Assembly: GCA_015660155.1 (NCBI GenBank)
Contig: DQLO01000318.1
Coordinates: forward strand, 1-5,715
Direction of reading: 5' to 3'
Source of the DNA: Verrucomicrobiota bacterium
GTDB lineage: Bacteria > Verrucomicrobiota > Verrucomicrobiia > Limisphaerales > UBA1100
Length of the DNA: 5,715 bases
The notes beneath the pieces were generated by a model. The model ran no database searches. It had not been told where the DNA came from and was given only the letters and a program-made list of their open reading frames with translations. Made by a program: the position numbers and the translations under genes. Shown piece after piece: positions 1 through 5,715 of this stretch (position 1 is its first letter; each line of letters begins with the position of its first letter).

Positions 1-1539
1 CTATATTACCCGCTGCGGCTCGTAAGTAATTTATTGCAGGGCAAATGGAGCGGCGCGGGCACGGAGACCAAGCGGTTTCTCATCAACACCACCCTTGGCG
101 TGGCCGGCCTGGGCGATCCCGCCACGCACAAGTACGGGCTCAACTCCACCGGCGAAGACCTCGGCCAAGTGTTCGGCTATTGGGGTTGGGAATCGAAAAT
201 ATATTTGTACGTGCCGCTGTTGGGTGCCTCCTCCGAACGCGACTTGTTGGGCAGCATCAGCGGGTTGGGGCTCGATCCCGCCTCGCTCGCGCCCGCCGCC
301 CGACTCGGCATGGGCTTCAACCACGTTTCCTTTAGCAGCCGCGCCCTCCTGCAAATGCTCAAGACCGAGTACGACCCGTACGAACTCGCCAAAATGAACT
401 TCACCCTCAAGCGTGACGCCCAAGTGCGCGACCTCCAGCTCGGCGGCAAACACGAAGACACCGGCCAAACGCAAACATTGATGGCAATTTATTCGCGCCC
501 AAAAAATCAGGGCTTCGGCAAGCTCGCCGATGAACTCGAAATAACCCCCGAAGGCTTTGCCCGACCCCTCACCGTTTCCCTGTGGCTGCAAAAAAAACCT
601 GCGCCCATCGCGTGGATCCTCCCCGGCCTCGGCGGACATCGGCTTAGCATCCGCGCGCTCGCCCTCGCCGAGCAGGCACATACCGAAGGCTACCACGTCA
701 TCTGCATCAGCAATAATTTCAACTGGGAATTCATCCGCAGCGCCCCCGCCGAATATTTGCCGGGCTATATGCCGCACGACCTTGCCGCCATCCGCGCCGT
801 CCAAAAAACCATCACCGCCACCCTCACCGCCAAACACGGCGCGAGGCACGTCACCGGCCAATCGCTGCTCGGGTTCTCAATGGGCGCTTGGTACACCCTC
901 AACCTCGCCGCCACCAGCCCACCTGAAACCTACACGCACGCCGTCGCCATCAACCCCCCGCTCGACCTCGTGCACGGCGTCAAGGCGCTTGACCTCCTCT
1001 ACCGCACGCCCGGCAAGGATTCCCGCGCCCTCCGCCAAACCGCGCTGCTCAAGATCGCCGTCAACCAAAAGCAAACCCCCAAGCAAGGCGCCGATATGCC
1101 CTTCACCGACGCCGAAGCCTCGTACCTCATCGGCCTTAGCTATCGCATCACCCTCCGCCAAGCCATCCTCTCCGGCCACCTGAATTTGGAAGGCCGCGAC
1201 CTCGCCGCCCGCCGCCGTTTATATAACCGCGTAAACGCCCTCAGTTGGGAAGATTATTTCACCAAAATCCTCCAACCCCATCTCGCCGCCCAATCCATCC
1301 CCGCCACCACCCTCGCAAACGCCAGCGACCTCCGCCAACGTCAGGCCGCCCTCACCGCCGCCAAAAGCCTCCACCTCGTCCTCACCAGCAACGACTTCCT
1401 CCTCAGCCAAGACCATTTAGATTGGTTCCGCAAAACCTTCCCCAACCAAATCATTTACAACGAAAAAGGCGGCCACATGGGCCAACTCTGGAAACCAGAA
1501 GTCCACAACGCCATCAGTGAAATAATCCGGCGGAAATAA
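1..1539 (+). CDS. MlaA/VacJ-family domain fused to an alpha/beta-hydrolase (5' end missing)
   Basis: The frame is open from the first base (512 codons visible) and the MlaA homology already runs at the left edge (YYPLRLVSNLLQGK), so the start and any lipoprotein signal lie outside; the TTG at 34 is not the start. Residues 1 to about 145 look like the C-terminal part of MlaA: RFLINTTLGVAGLGDPA, EDLGQVFGYWG, PLLGASSERD and YDPYELAKMNFTLKRDAQ. MlaA proteins sit in the outer membrane and remove mislocalised phospholipid from its outer leaflet. From about residue 180 an alpha/beta-hydrolase follows: strand and oxyanion-type loop ILPGLGGH (607-639), nucleophile elbow GFSMG with Ser293 (877-879), likely acid Asp465 in TSNDF (1393-1395), and His492 in GGHMGQ (1474-1476). 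The triad order and spacing suit an active esterase or lipase; the substrate is not readable. No stop or frame change separates the halves. The phosphodiesterase gene follows after 41 bp. I am confident of both domains, less of a joint function. Confidence 0.88.
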   Translation, partial: LYYPLRLVSNLLQGKWSGAGTETKRFLINTTLGVAGLGDPATHKYGLNSTGEDLGQVFGYWGWESKIYLYVPLLGASSERDLLGSISGLGLDPASLAPAARLGMGFNHVSFSSRALLQMLKTEYDPYELAKMNFTLKRDAQVRDLQLGGKHEDTGQTQTLMAIYSRPKNQGFGKLADELEITPEGFARPLTVSLWLQKKPAPIAWILPGLGGHRLSIRALALAEQAHTEGYHVICISNNFNWEFIRSAPAEYLPGYMPHDLAAIRAVQKTITATLTAKHGARHVTGQSLLGFSMGAWYTLNLAATSPPETYTHAVAINPPLDLVHGVKALDLLYRTPGKDSRALRQTALLKIAVNQKQTPKQGADMPFTDAEASYLIGLSYRITLRQAILSGHLNLEGRDLAARRRLYNRVNALSWEDYFTKILQPHLAAQSIPATTLANASDLRQRQAALTAAKSLHLVLTSNDFLLSQDHLDWFRKTFPNQIIYNEKGGHMGQLWKPEVHNAISEIIRRK

Positions 1540-1580
1540 ATCGGCCAAGCCAGCCGCTGCCGTCACAACATGGACACAAA

Positions 1581-2402
1581 ATGAAATTCACCATCCTGTC
1601 CATCCTGCTAATCCTTGTTCCCTCCCTCCCCGCCGTGGAGATCATCGCCCATCGCGGCGCCTCGCACGACGCACCGGAAAACACCCTCGCCGCCGTGAAC
1701 CTCGCGTGGAAGCGCAACGCCGATGCCGTGGAGATCGACGTGTACCTTTCGCGTGACAAAAAAATCGTCGTGATTCACGACCAAGACACCGCCCGCACCA
1801 CCGGCCATCGCGGCCTCGTGCACCGGCAAACCTGGGCGCAACTGCGCAAGCTCGACGCCGGCGCGTGGAAAGCCCCCCAATGGAAAAGCGAACCCATCCC
1901 CTCGCTCGAACAAGTTTTAAAAACCATCCCAAAAAGCAAACGCCTCTTCATCGAAATCAAATGCGGCCCTGAGATCGTCCCGCCCCTTGCAATACTATTG
2001 GCCAAAACCAAAACCCCCGCCGCCCAAACCGCCATCATCGCCTTCTCCCTCGAAGTCTGCACCGCCGCCAAAAAACGCCTCCCCGCGCTCGAAGTGTTTT
2101 ACCTCAAACACTTAAAACAAAATCCCGAGACCGCCCAATGGCCCGCCATCGCCCCCACCCTCGCCGCCGCCAAAACCGCCCAGCTCGACGGCATCAATAT
2201 CGGCTTCAAAGGCCAAACCCACACCCCCGCCTTTGCCCAATACCTCCACCAAATCCGCACCCAAACCCGCCACCAAAAACTAGGCCTCTACGCCTGGACC
2301 ATCAACACCCCCACCCAAGCCCGCCAACTCATCACCACCGGCTTCCAAGGAATCACCACCGACCGCCCCGGCTTCATCCGCCACCAGCTGAAAAAGCCTT
2401 GA
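1581..2402 (+). CDS. Secreted glycerophosphodiester phosphodiesterase (GDPD family)
   Basis: This family hydrolyses glycerophosphodiesters (deacylated phospholipids) to glycerol-3-phosphate and an alcohol. The 273-residue protein begins with a short signal peptide (MK, then a hydrophobic stretch to about Ala18, no lipobox Cys), so a periplasmic location is likely and the mature enzyme starts right at the first barrel strand. Family motifs are in order: HRGAS (His24, Arg25), PENT at 32-35, EID (Glu51, Asp53), IHD with the second catalytic His66, FIEIK (Glu125, Lys127), and the C-terminal YAWTINT followed by GITTDRPG. All expected metal and catalytic residues are present and the length is normal for a single-domain GDPD. 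The ATG at 1581 fits the signal peptide, although no Shine-Dalgarno sequence precedes it. The 41-bp gap to the upstream gene suggests co-transcription and a shared role in envelope lipid turnover. It resembles both GlpQ- and UgpQ-type enzymes, so I assign no symbol. Confidence 0.93.
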   Translation: MKFTILSILLILVPSLPAVEIIAHRGASHDAPENTLAAVNLAWKRNADAVEIDVYLSRDKKIVVIHDQDTARTTGHRGLVHRQTWAQLRKLDAGAWKAPQWKSEPIPSLEQVLKTIPKSKRLFIEIKCGPEIVPPLAILLAKTKTPAAQTAIIAFSLEVCTAAKKRLPALEVFYLKHLKQNPETAQWPAIAPTLAAAKTAQLDGINIGFKGQTHTPAFAQYLHQIRTQTRHQKLGLYAWTINTPTQARQLITTGFQGITTDRPGFIRHQLKKP

Positions 2403-2412
2403 ACAAACGCGC

Positions 2413-2561
2413 CTGAAGAAAAAGGGCTGGGCCGTGGGTGATGCCGCAGAATTTCTGGGCATGACCCCGAGGAAGAAGCCTGCCTCAACCTCAAACACAC
2501 CTTGGCCCAATCCCTCAGCCTCCCCAAAAATCACTGTCCCAATCACTGCAAAAACACTTAG
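2413..2561 (+). pseudogene. Frameshifted remnant resembling an XRE-family antitoxin N-terminus
   Basis: From 2413 the frame reads LKKKGWAVGDAAEFLGMTP, closely resembling the segment KGWxVGxxxEFLGLxPEE that precedes the helix-turn-helix of many XRE-type antitoxin-like regulators. At 2469/2470 the match leaves this frame. Supplying one base there restores EEEACLNLKHTLAQSL, which fits the family's next helix (EEAxxxELKxALxxAL); this second frame stops at 2559-2561. There is no start codon: the first frame is open only back to a stop at 2389, inside the phosphodiesterase gene. The DNA-binding domain is absent. I read it as a decayed fragment, not an expressed gene. The family assignment is from memory of its conserved pattern and the region is short, so confidence is moderate. 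No toxin partner is visible. Confidence 0.45.
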
Positions 2562-2598
2562 CAGCTTGAATTGGAATTTGATGTGAAAAAATAAAATC

Positions 2599-2672
2599 TG
2601 GAGCGGGTGATGGGAATCGAACCCACGTCTCGAGCTTGGGAAGCTCGCGTACTGCCATTGTACGACACCCGC
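2599..2672 (-). tRNA. tRNA-Gly (anticodon CCC)
   Basis: The minus strand folds into a complete cloverleaf. The acceptor stem is GCGGGTG (2672-2666) with CACCCGC (2609-2603), the D stem GTAC/GTAC with GG in its loop, and the anticodon stem CGAGC/GCTCG enclosing TTCCCAA, giving anticodon CCC for GGG codons. A four-base variable loop and a T arm GTGGG-TTCGATT-CCCAT follow. The discriminator is T, and CCA is encoded at 2601-2599. The next bases are T-rich (GATTTTATTTTTTC), which may help end transcription. It lies 96 bp downstream of the kinase gene on the same strand; I see no clear promoter in between, so it could be read from the operon or from an unrecognised promoter. Confidence 0.96.
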
Positions 2673-2742
2673 GTTTGGAGGGGTTGAGTTTGGCAAAAGG
2701 CGCTGGGAGAGTCGAGGGGCGAGTGGTTGCGGGTTGGGCGGC

Positions 2743-2757
2743 GCGCTCGGAGAGCGC
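2743..2757. repeat. Perfect 6-bp inverted repeat (hairpin)
   Basis: GCGCTC-GGA-GAGCGC is a perfect palindrome with a three-base loop, starting 11 bp past the kinase stop codon. It would form a strong GC hairpin in the RNA from either strand. On the minus strand no T-tract follows, so it is not a typical intrinsic terminator. It could block 3' exonuclease, act as a weak pause, or be one copy of a dispersed genomic repeat; the window has only this copy. Confidence 0.5.
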
Positions 2758-2768
2758 ACCCTGCCTGC

Positions 2769-3668
2769 TCACCACTCCACCATTTTTGACAACTTGCGGA
2801 CGCGTTTTGTGATGTCGGCTTTTTTGATCTTCGTGGTTTTTTTGAGGCCGAAGGCTTCGCAGCAATAGCTGGCGGTGATGGTGCCGTGGATGATTGCCGA
2901 TCGTAGATTTTTTTCGGGGCTGCCTTTTTGGCTAGTGAGGTGGCCCATTAAGCCGCCGATGAAGCTGTCGCCGGCGCCGGTGGGATCCACTACTTTTTTT
3001 AATGGATAGGCGGGGGCGATGAACAACCCGCGCGGGCCGGAGAAGATGGCACCGTGTTCGCCTTTTTTGATGATGACGTATTTTGGCCCGAGGCGGTGGA
3101 TGCGCGGGAGGGCGGCGATGGGGTTGTCTTCCTCCACGAGCTGCGCGGCTTCGCTGTCATTGAGCACGAGGCAATCGAGGCGCGGGAGCAGCTTGAGCAG
3201 CGGGGCGCGGGCGATGTTGAGCCAGAGGTCCATGGTGTCGGCCACCACAAATTTCGGGCGGCGCATTTGGTCGAGCACGTTGGCCTGCAAATCGGGCGCG
3301 CAGTTGGCGAGTAACACGTAGGGCAGCCGCGTTTGAGCGGCGGTGAGGGTGGGTGAAAAATTCTCGATGACGCCGAGTACAGTGTCGAGTGTGCGGCGGT
3401 GGTTCATATTTTGCTCGTACTCGCCGGACCAATGGAAGGTTTGGCCGCTGAGTTGTTGCAGCCCGTCGAGATTGATGCCGTGCTTGCGATAGAGGTTAAT
3501 GTATTTGCGCGGGAAATCATCGCCTACCGCGCCAATGAGGTGGGGCGTGGTGAAAAAACTCGCGGCCACGGCGGCGTGGCTGGCGGACCCGCCAAGGAGT
3601 CGCGGATTTTCCGCGTGCGGGGTTTTAATGGAATCAAGGGCGGTGGTGCCGACTACTAATAAGCTCAT
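2769..3668 (-). CDS. PfkB-family carbohydrate or nucleoside kinase
   Basis: This 299-residue ribokinase-fold protein should phosphorylate a sugar or nucleoside with ATP in the cytoplasm. It shows the N-terminal PfkB signature GGSASHAAVAAS (26-37), GAVGDDF (46-52), the NDSE motif (170-173) and the C-terminal signature DPTGAGDSF (228-236), where Asp234 is the expected catalytic base and GAG forms the anion hole. The segment FHWSGEYEQNMNHRRTLDT (78-96) belongs to the substrate lid and recalls a conserved but poorly characterised bacterial subfamily, so the substrate is unknown. The ATG at 3668-3666 is chosen because MSLLVVGTTALDS is the usual first beta strand; a longer in-frame version from 3830 would add about 54 basic residues encoded inside thiE. 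The start overlaps the thiE stop by 4 bp (ATGA), so translation is probably coupled. It is the last protein gene of the accC-thiE-kinase group. Confidence 0.88.
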   Translation of the reverse strand: MSLLVVGTTALDSIKTPHAENPRLLGGSASHAAVAASFFTTPHLIGAVGDDFPRKYINLYRKHGINLDGLQQLSGQTFHWSGEYEQNMNHRRTLDTVLGVIENFSPTLTAAQTRLPYVLLANCAPDLQANVLDQMRRPKFVVADTMDLWLNIARAPLLKLLPRLDCLVLNDSEAAQLVEEDNPIAALPRIHRLGPKYVIIKKGEHGAIFSGPRGLFIAPAYPLKKVVDPTGAGDSFIGGLMGHLTSQKGSPEKNLRSAIIHGTITASYCCEAFGLKKTTKIKKADITKRVRKLSKMVEW

Positions 3669-4312
3669 GATTTTTGCAAAGGCACGGAGGCTAGGCGTTT
3701 GTGGAATTGCTGGCAAGCGTGGGCGACGTCGGGGGCGTTCAAAATTGCGGACACCACGCAGATGCGACGCGCGCCGGCTTCCAAGACTGAATCGATATTT
3801 TCCAGCGTGATGCCGCCGATGGCAAACCACGGGCGGTCCACATTTACGGCGGCCCAGCGGACGTAGTCGAGTGTGACGCCGGGTCGCCCGGGCTTGGTGG
3901 GCGTGGCGAAAACAGGGCCGATGGCGAGGTAGGCAGCGTTGGTTCCCATCGCGCGCTCGGCTTGGTCGGGAGCGTGGGTGCTTAAACCAAGTTGAGGGTT
4001 GAGGGTTGAGGGTTGAGGGGGGAATTCATTCTCAAAAAAATCTTCCTGCCCGAGGTGGCAGATTTCGGTGCCGAGATCGGTGGCGAGTTGCCAGTGGTCG
4101 TTGATGACGAGGGGGACGCCGGCGGCGCGGGTGATGGGGAGGATGTCCTCAGCGGTTTGCCGGATTTTTTCTTCGGGCCAGTCTTTGGCGCGGAGTTGGA
4201 TGAGGTCGGCACCGCCGTCGCAGAGTTGTTGGGCGAGATCGGCGGGGGTGCGGTTGTGCAAATAGGCGCTGTCGACGAAGGCGTAGAGGCGACAGTCGAC
4301 GAGGAGGTTCAT
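3665..4312 (-). CDS. thiE: Thiamine-phosphate synthase
   Basis: ThiE joins hydroxymethylpyrimidine diphosphate to the thiazole phosphate to give thiamine monophosphate. The 215-residue protein keeps the TIM-barrel landmarks: IQLRAK (38-43, pyrimidine and diphosphate binding), IND (70-72) and GQED (88-91) with the Mg-binding Asp72 and Asp91, GLSTH (109-113), GPVFATPTKPG (132-142, diphosphate loop), IGGIT near 170 and VVSAIL near 190. GQED and the complete diphosphate loop favour ThiE over the related tautomerase TenI. The ATG at 4312 starts 11 bp after the accC stop; an in-frame TTG at 4321 would add only MRA and seems less likely. The stop overlaps the kinase start. Residues 99-108 are encoded by a 7-bp tandem repeat and replace the usual helix between GQED and GLSTH; overall length stays near normal, so the enzyme may still work. 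Confidence 0.92.
   Translation of the reverse strand: MNLLVDCRLYAFVDSAYLHNRTPADLAQQLCDGGADLIQLRAKDWPEEKIRQTAEDILPITRAAGVPLVINDHWQLATDLGTEICHLGQEDFFENEFPPQPSTLNPQLGLSTHAPDQAERAMGTNAAYLAIGPVFATPTKPGRPGVTLDYVRWAAVNVDRPWFAIGGITLENIDSVLEAGARRICVVSAILNAPDVAHACQQFHKRLASVPLQKS
3991..4018. repeat. Four perfect tandem copies of GTTGAGG (CCTCAAC) inside thiE
   Basis: The plus strand reads GTTGAGG four times without error, followed by a run of G. In the thiE frame it encodes approximately PQPSTLNPQL (residues 99-108). Seven is not a multiple of three, so gain or loss of one unit would shift the frame in the middle of thiE. Confidence 0.97.
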
Positions 4313-4323
4313 GGCGCGCAATG

Positions 4324-5700
4324 TTATGCGTCGCGCTCGATCATCTCGCGGCGATTGGCGAGGAGGTTTTCGATGAAGTTGGTGGTGTACTTGCCGCGCC
4401 GGAAATTGGGATCGCGCATCACGGCTTGCTCGAAGGGGATGGTGGTTTTCACGCCGGTGATCATGTACTCGCCGAGCGCGCGGCTCATTCGAGCGATCGC
4501 TTCGCGGCGGTCTTTGCCGGTGGTGATGAGCTTGGCGATCATCGAATCATACGTGGGCGGGATGGTGTAGCCGGCGTACACATGGCTGTCGATGCGCACG
4601 CCGCGGCCGCCGGGGGCGTAATACATTTTCACGCGCCCGGGCGACGGCGCGAAATCAGCAAATGGATTCTCGGCGTTGATGCGGCACTCGATGGCGTGAC
4701 CGCTGAAGGTGACTTCGTCCTGCGTGAGCCGCAGCGGCTCGCCCATCGCGATGAGGATTTGCTGCTTCACGAGGTCCACGCCGGTGACTTCCTCGGTGAT
4801 GGGATGCTCCACCTGAATGCGTTTGTTGACCTCCAAAAAATAATAGTTGCCTTTGGGGTCCGTCACAAACTCCACCGTGCCGGCATTCACGTAGCGCGCC
4901 TCGCGGCAAATTCGCAGCGCGGCTTCTCCCATTTCCTTCCGCAGCTCAGGCAGTTCAGCCATCAGCGGCGACGGCGTTTCCTCGATGAGTTTTTGGTTGC
5001 GGCGCTGAATGGAGCAATCACGTTCGCCGAGATGGATGATATTTCCCTGCGTGTCGCCCAAAATTTGGAACTCAATGTGCCGCGGGTTCTCGATGAATTT
5101 CTCGATGTAAACTCCGCTGTTACCAAACGCCACCTCAGCCTCGCTCCGCGCGGTGTGATAGCCTTTCAACAACGAAACTTCATTGTGCGCCACGCGCAAG
5201 CCACGCCCACCGCCGCCTGCCACGGCCTTGATCATCACGGGGTAGCCAATCTCCTTGGCCACGCGGCGCGCCGTCGCCTCGTCCTCCACCATGCCGTCGC
5301 TGCCGGGCGGCACCGCCACGCCGGCGCGTTCGGCCAGTTCGCGGCTGGTTTGTTTGTCGCCAAACGCATTCATCACCGTCGAGCCCGGGCCGATGAACGC
5401 GATGTTGCAACTCTCGCACACCTCGGCAAAGCGCGTGTCTTCGGATAGAAATCCATACCCCGGATGAATCGCATCCACATCGGCAATCTCCGCCGCGCCG
5501 ATGATACGATCGCGTTTGAGATAACTTTCGTTGCTCGGCGCGGGCCCGATGCAAATCGCCTCGTCGGCCATCTGCACGTGCATTGAGTTCGCATCCACCT
5601 CCGAGTAAACGGCCACTGTACGAATATCCAGCTCGCGACACGCGCGCATAATTCGCACGGCGATTTCTCCGCGATTGGCTACGAGAATTTTTTCAAACAT
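4324..5700 (-). CDS. accC: Biotin carboxylase subunit of acetyl-CoA carboxylase
   Basis: AccC carboxylates the biotin carried on AccB, using ATP and bicarbonate, in the first step of fatty-acid synthesis. The 458-residue protein is close to the usual length of about 450 and full length. It starts [16 protein letters not shown] and carries HPGYGFLSE (79-87), Lys116 in FGDK, the ATP-grasp glycine loop [10 protein letters not shown] (158-167), [13 protein letters not shown] (200-212), [12 protein letters not shown] (226-237), the active-site segment with Glu290, Asn292 and Arg294, and Arg340 in ECRINAE. There is no biotinyl or carboxyltransferase domain, so it is the stand-alone subunit rather than a fused acyl-CoA or pyruvate carboxylase. 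Residue 293 is Lys where E. coli has Thr. Only 15 bp upstream are visible, without a Shine-Dalgarno sequence; accB would be the expected upstream neighbour. It leads the accC-thiE-kinase group. Confidence 0.96.
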   Translation of the reverse strand: MFEKILVANRGEIAVRIMRACRELDIRTVAVYSEVDANSMHVQMADEAICIGPAPSNESYLKRDRIIGAAEIADVDAIHPGYGFLSEDTRFAEVCESCNIAFIGPGSTVMNAFGDKQTSRELAERAGVAVPPGSDGMVEDEATARRVAKEIGYPVMIKAVAGGGGRGLRVAHNEVSLLKGYHTARSEAEVAFGNSGVYIEKFIENPRHIEFQILGDTQGNIIHLGERDCSIQRRNQKLIEETPSPLMAELPELRKEMGEAALRICREARYVNAGTVEFVTDPKGNYYFLEVNKRIQVEHPITEEVTGVDLVKQQILIAMGEPLRLTQDEVTFSGHAIECRINAENPFADFAPSPGRVKMYYAPGGRGVRIDSHVYAGYTIPPTYDSMIAKLITTGKDRREAIARMSRALGEYMITGVKTTIPFEQAVMRDPNFRRGKYTTNFIENLLANRREMIERDA

Positions 5701-5715
5701 AGTTTAACAAGAAAA

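Noticed and set aside
31..861. Long minus-strand open frame antisense to the MlaA-hydrolase gene
   Set aside because: It mirrors the C-rich codons of the real gene, has no recognisable motif, and is opposite a clear protein family match.
1570..1584. Mini-ORF ATG GAC ACA AAA TGA overlapping the phosphodiesterase start
   Set aside because: A four-codon frame ending at the start codon could couple translation, but it has no ribosome-binding signal and easily arises by chance.
2436..2443. GGGTGATG shared with the tRNA 3' end (2605-2612), considered as an att-site duplication
   Set aside because: Eight bases is too short, and the copy falls in the conserved VGDAA codons of the antitoxin-like fragment.
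2280..2759. Minus-strand open frame spanning the tRNA and the phosphodiesterase 3' end
   Set aside because: It runs through the tRNA gene and is antisense to a real CDS, with no family signature.
3669..3830. N-terminal extension of the kinase from an in-frame ATG at 3830
   Set aside because: The extension is Arg- and Pro-rich, overlaps thiE, and precedes the normal PfkB first strand MSLLVVG.
4313..4321. TTG start for thiE three codons upstream
   Set aside because: The ATG at 4312 is a stronger codon, and no Shine-Dalgarno sequence favours the TTG.
4321..5448. 375-codon plus-strand open frame antisense to accC
   Set aside because: It lies wholly opposite a full-length, highly conserved AccC; its His- and Ala-rich composition is typical of a shadow frame.

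Overview
The window holds two converging gene groups from a Gram-negative, GC-rich bacterium. The MlaA-type domain implies an outer membrane. The coding style (C-rich codons, no visible Shine-Dalgarno sequences, CCCTCAA heptamer repeats) makes me think of Verrucomicrobiota, but that is an impression and not a phylogenetic result.

Plus strand, 1-2402. The first gene enters from beyond the left edge. It encodes an MlaA/VacJ-type domain joined in one unbroken frame to an alpha/beta-hydrolase with a complete Ser-Asp-His triad. After 41 bp comes a signal-peptide-bearing glycerophosphodiester phosphodiesterase. Together they suggest a cell-envelope phospholipid route: MlaA captures lipid, the hydrolase may deacylate it, and the phosphodiesterase cleaves the resulting glycerophosphodiester. 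The deacylation step is inferred.

Convergence zone, 2403-2768. It contains a decayed, frameshifted fragment resembling the N-terminal part of an XRE-type antitoxin, a minus-strand tRNA-Gly(CCC) with encoded CCA, and a short perfect hairpin of unknown role.

Minus strand, 5700 down to 2769. Three tightly packed genes read accC (biotin carboxylase), thiE (thiamine-phosphate synthase) and a PfkB-family sugar or nucleoside kinase. Gaps are 11 bp and then a 4-bp ATGA overlap, so they look like one transcript. thiE carries four perfect 7-bp repeats inside its coding sequence, replacing a normally helical segment without removing the recognisable active-site residues.

Most noteworthy are the MlaA-hydrolase fusion with its phosphodiesterase neighbour and the heptamer repeat in thiE. 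The rest is ordinary housekeeping.
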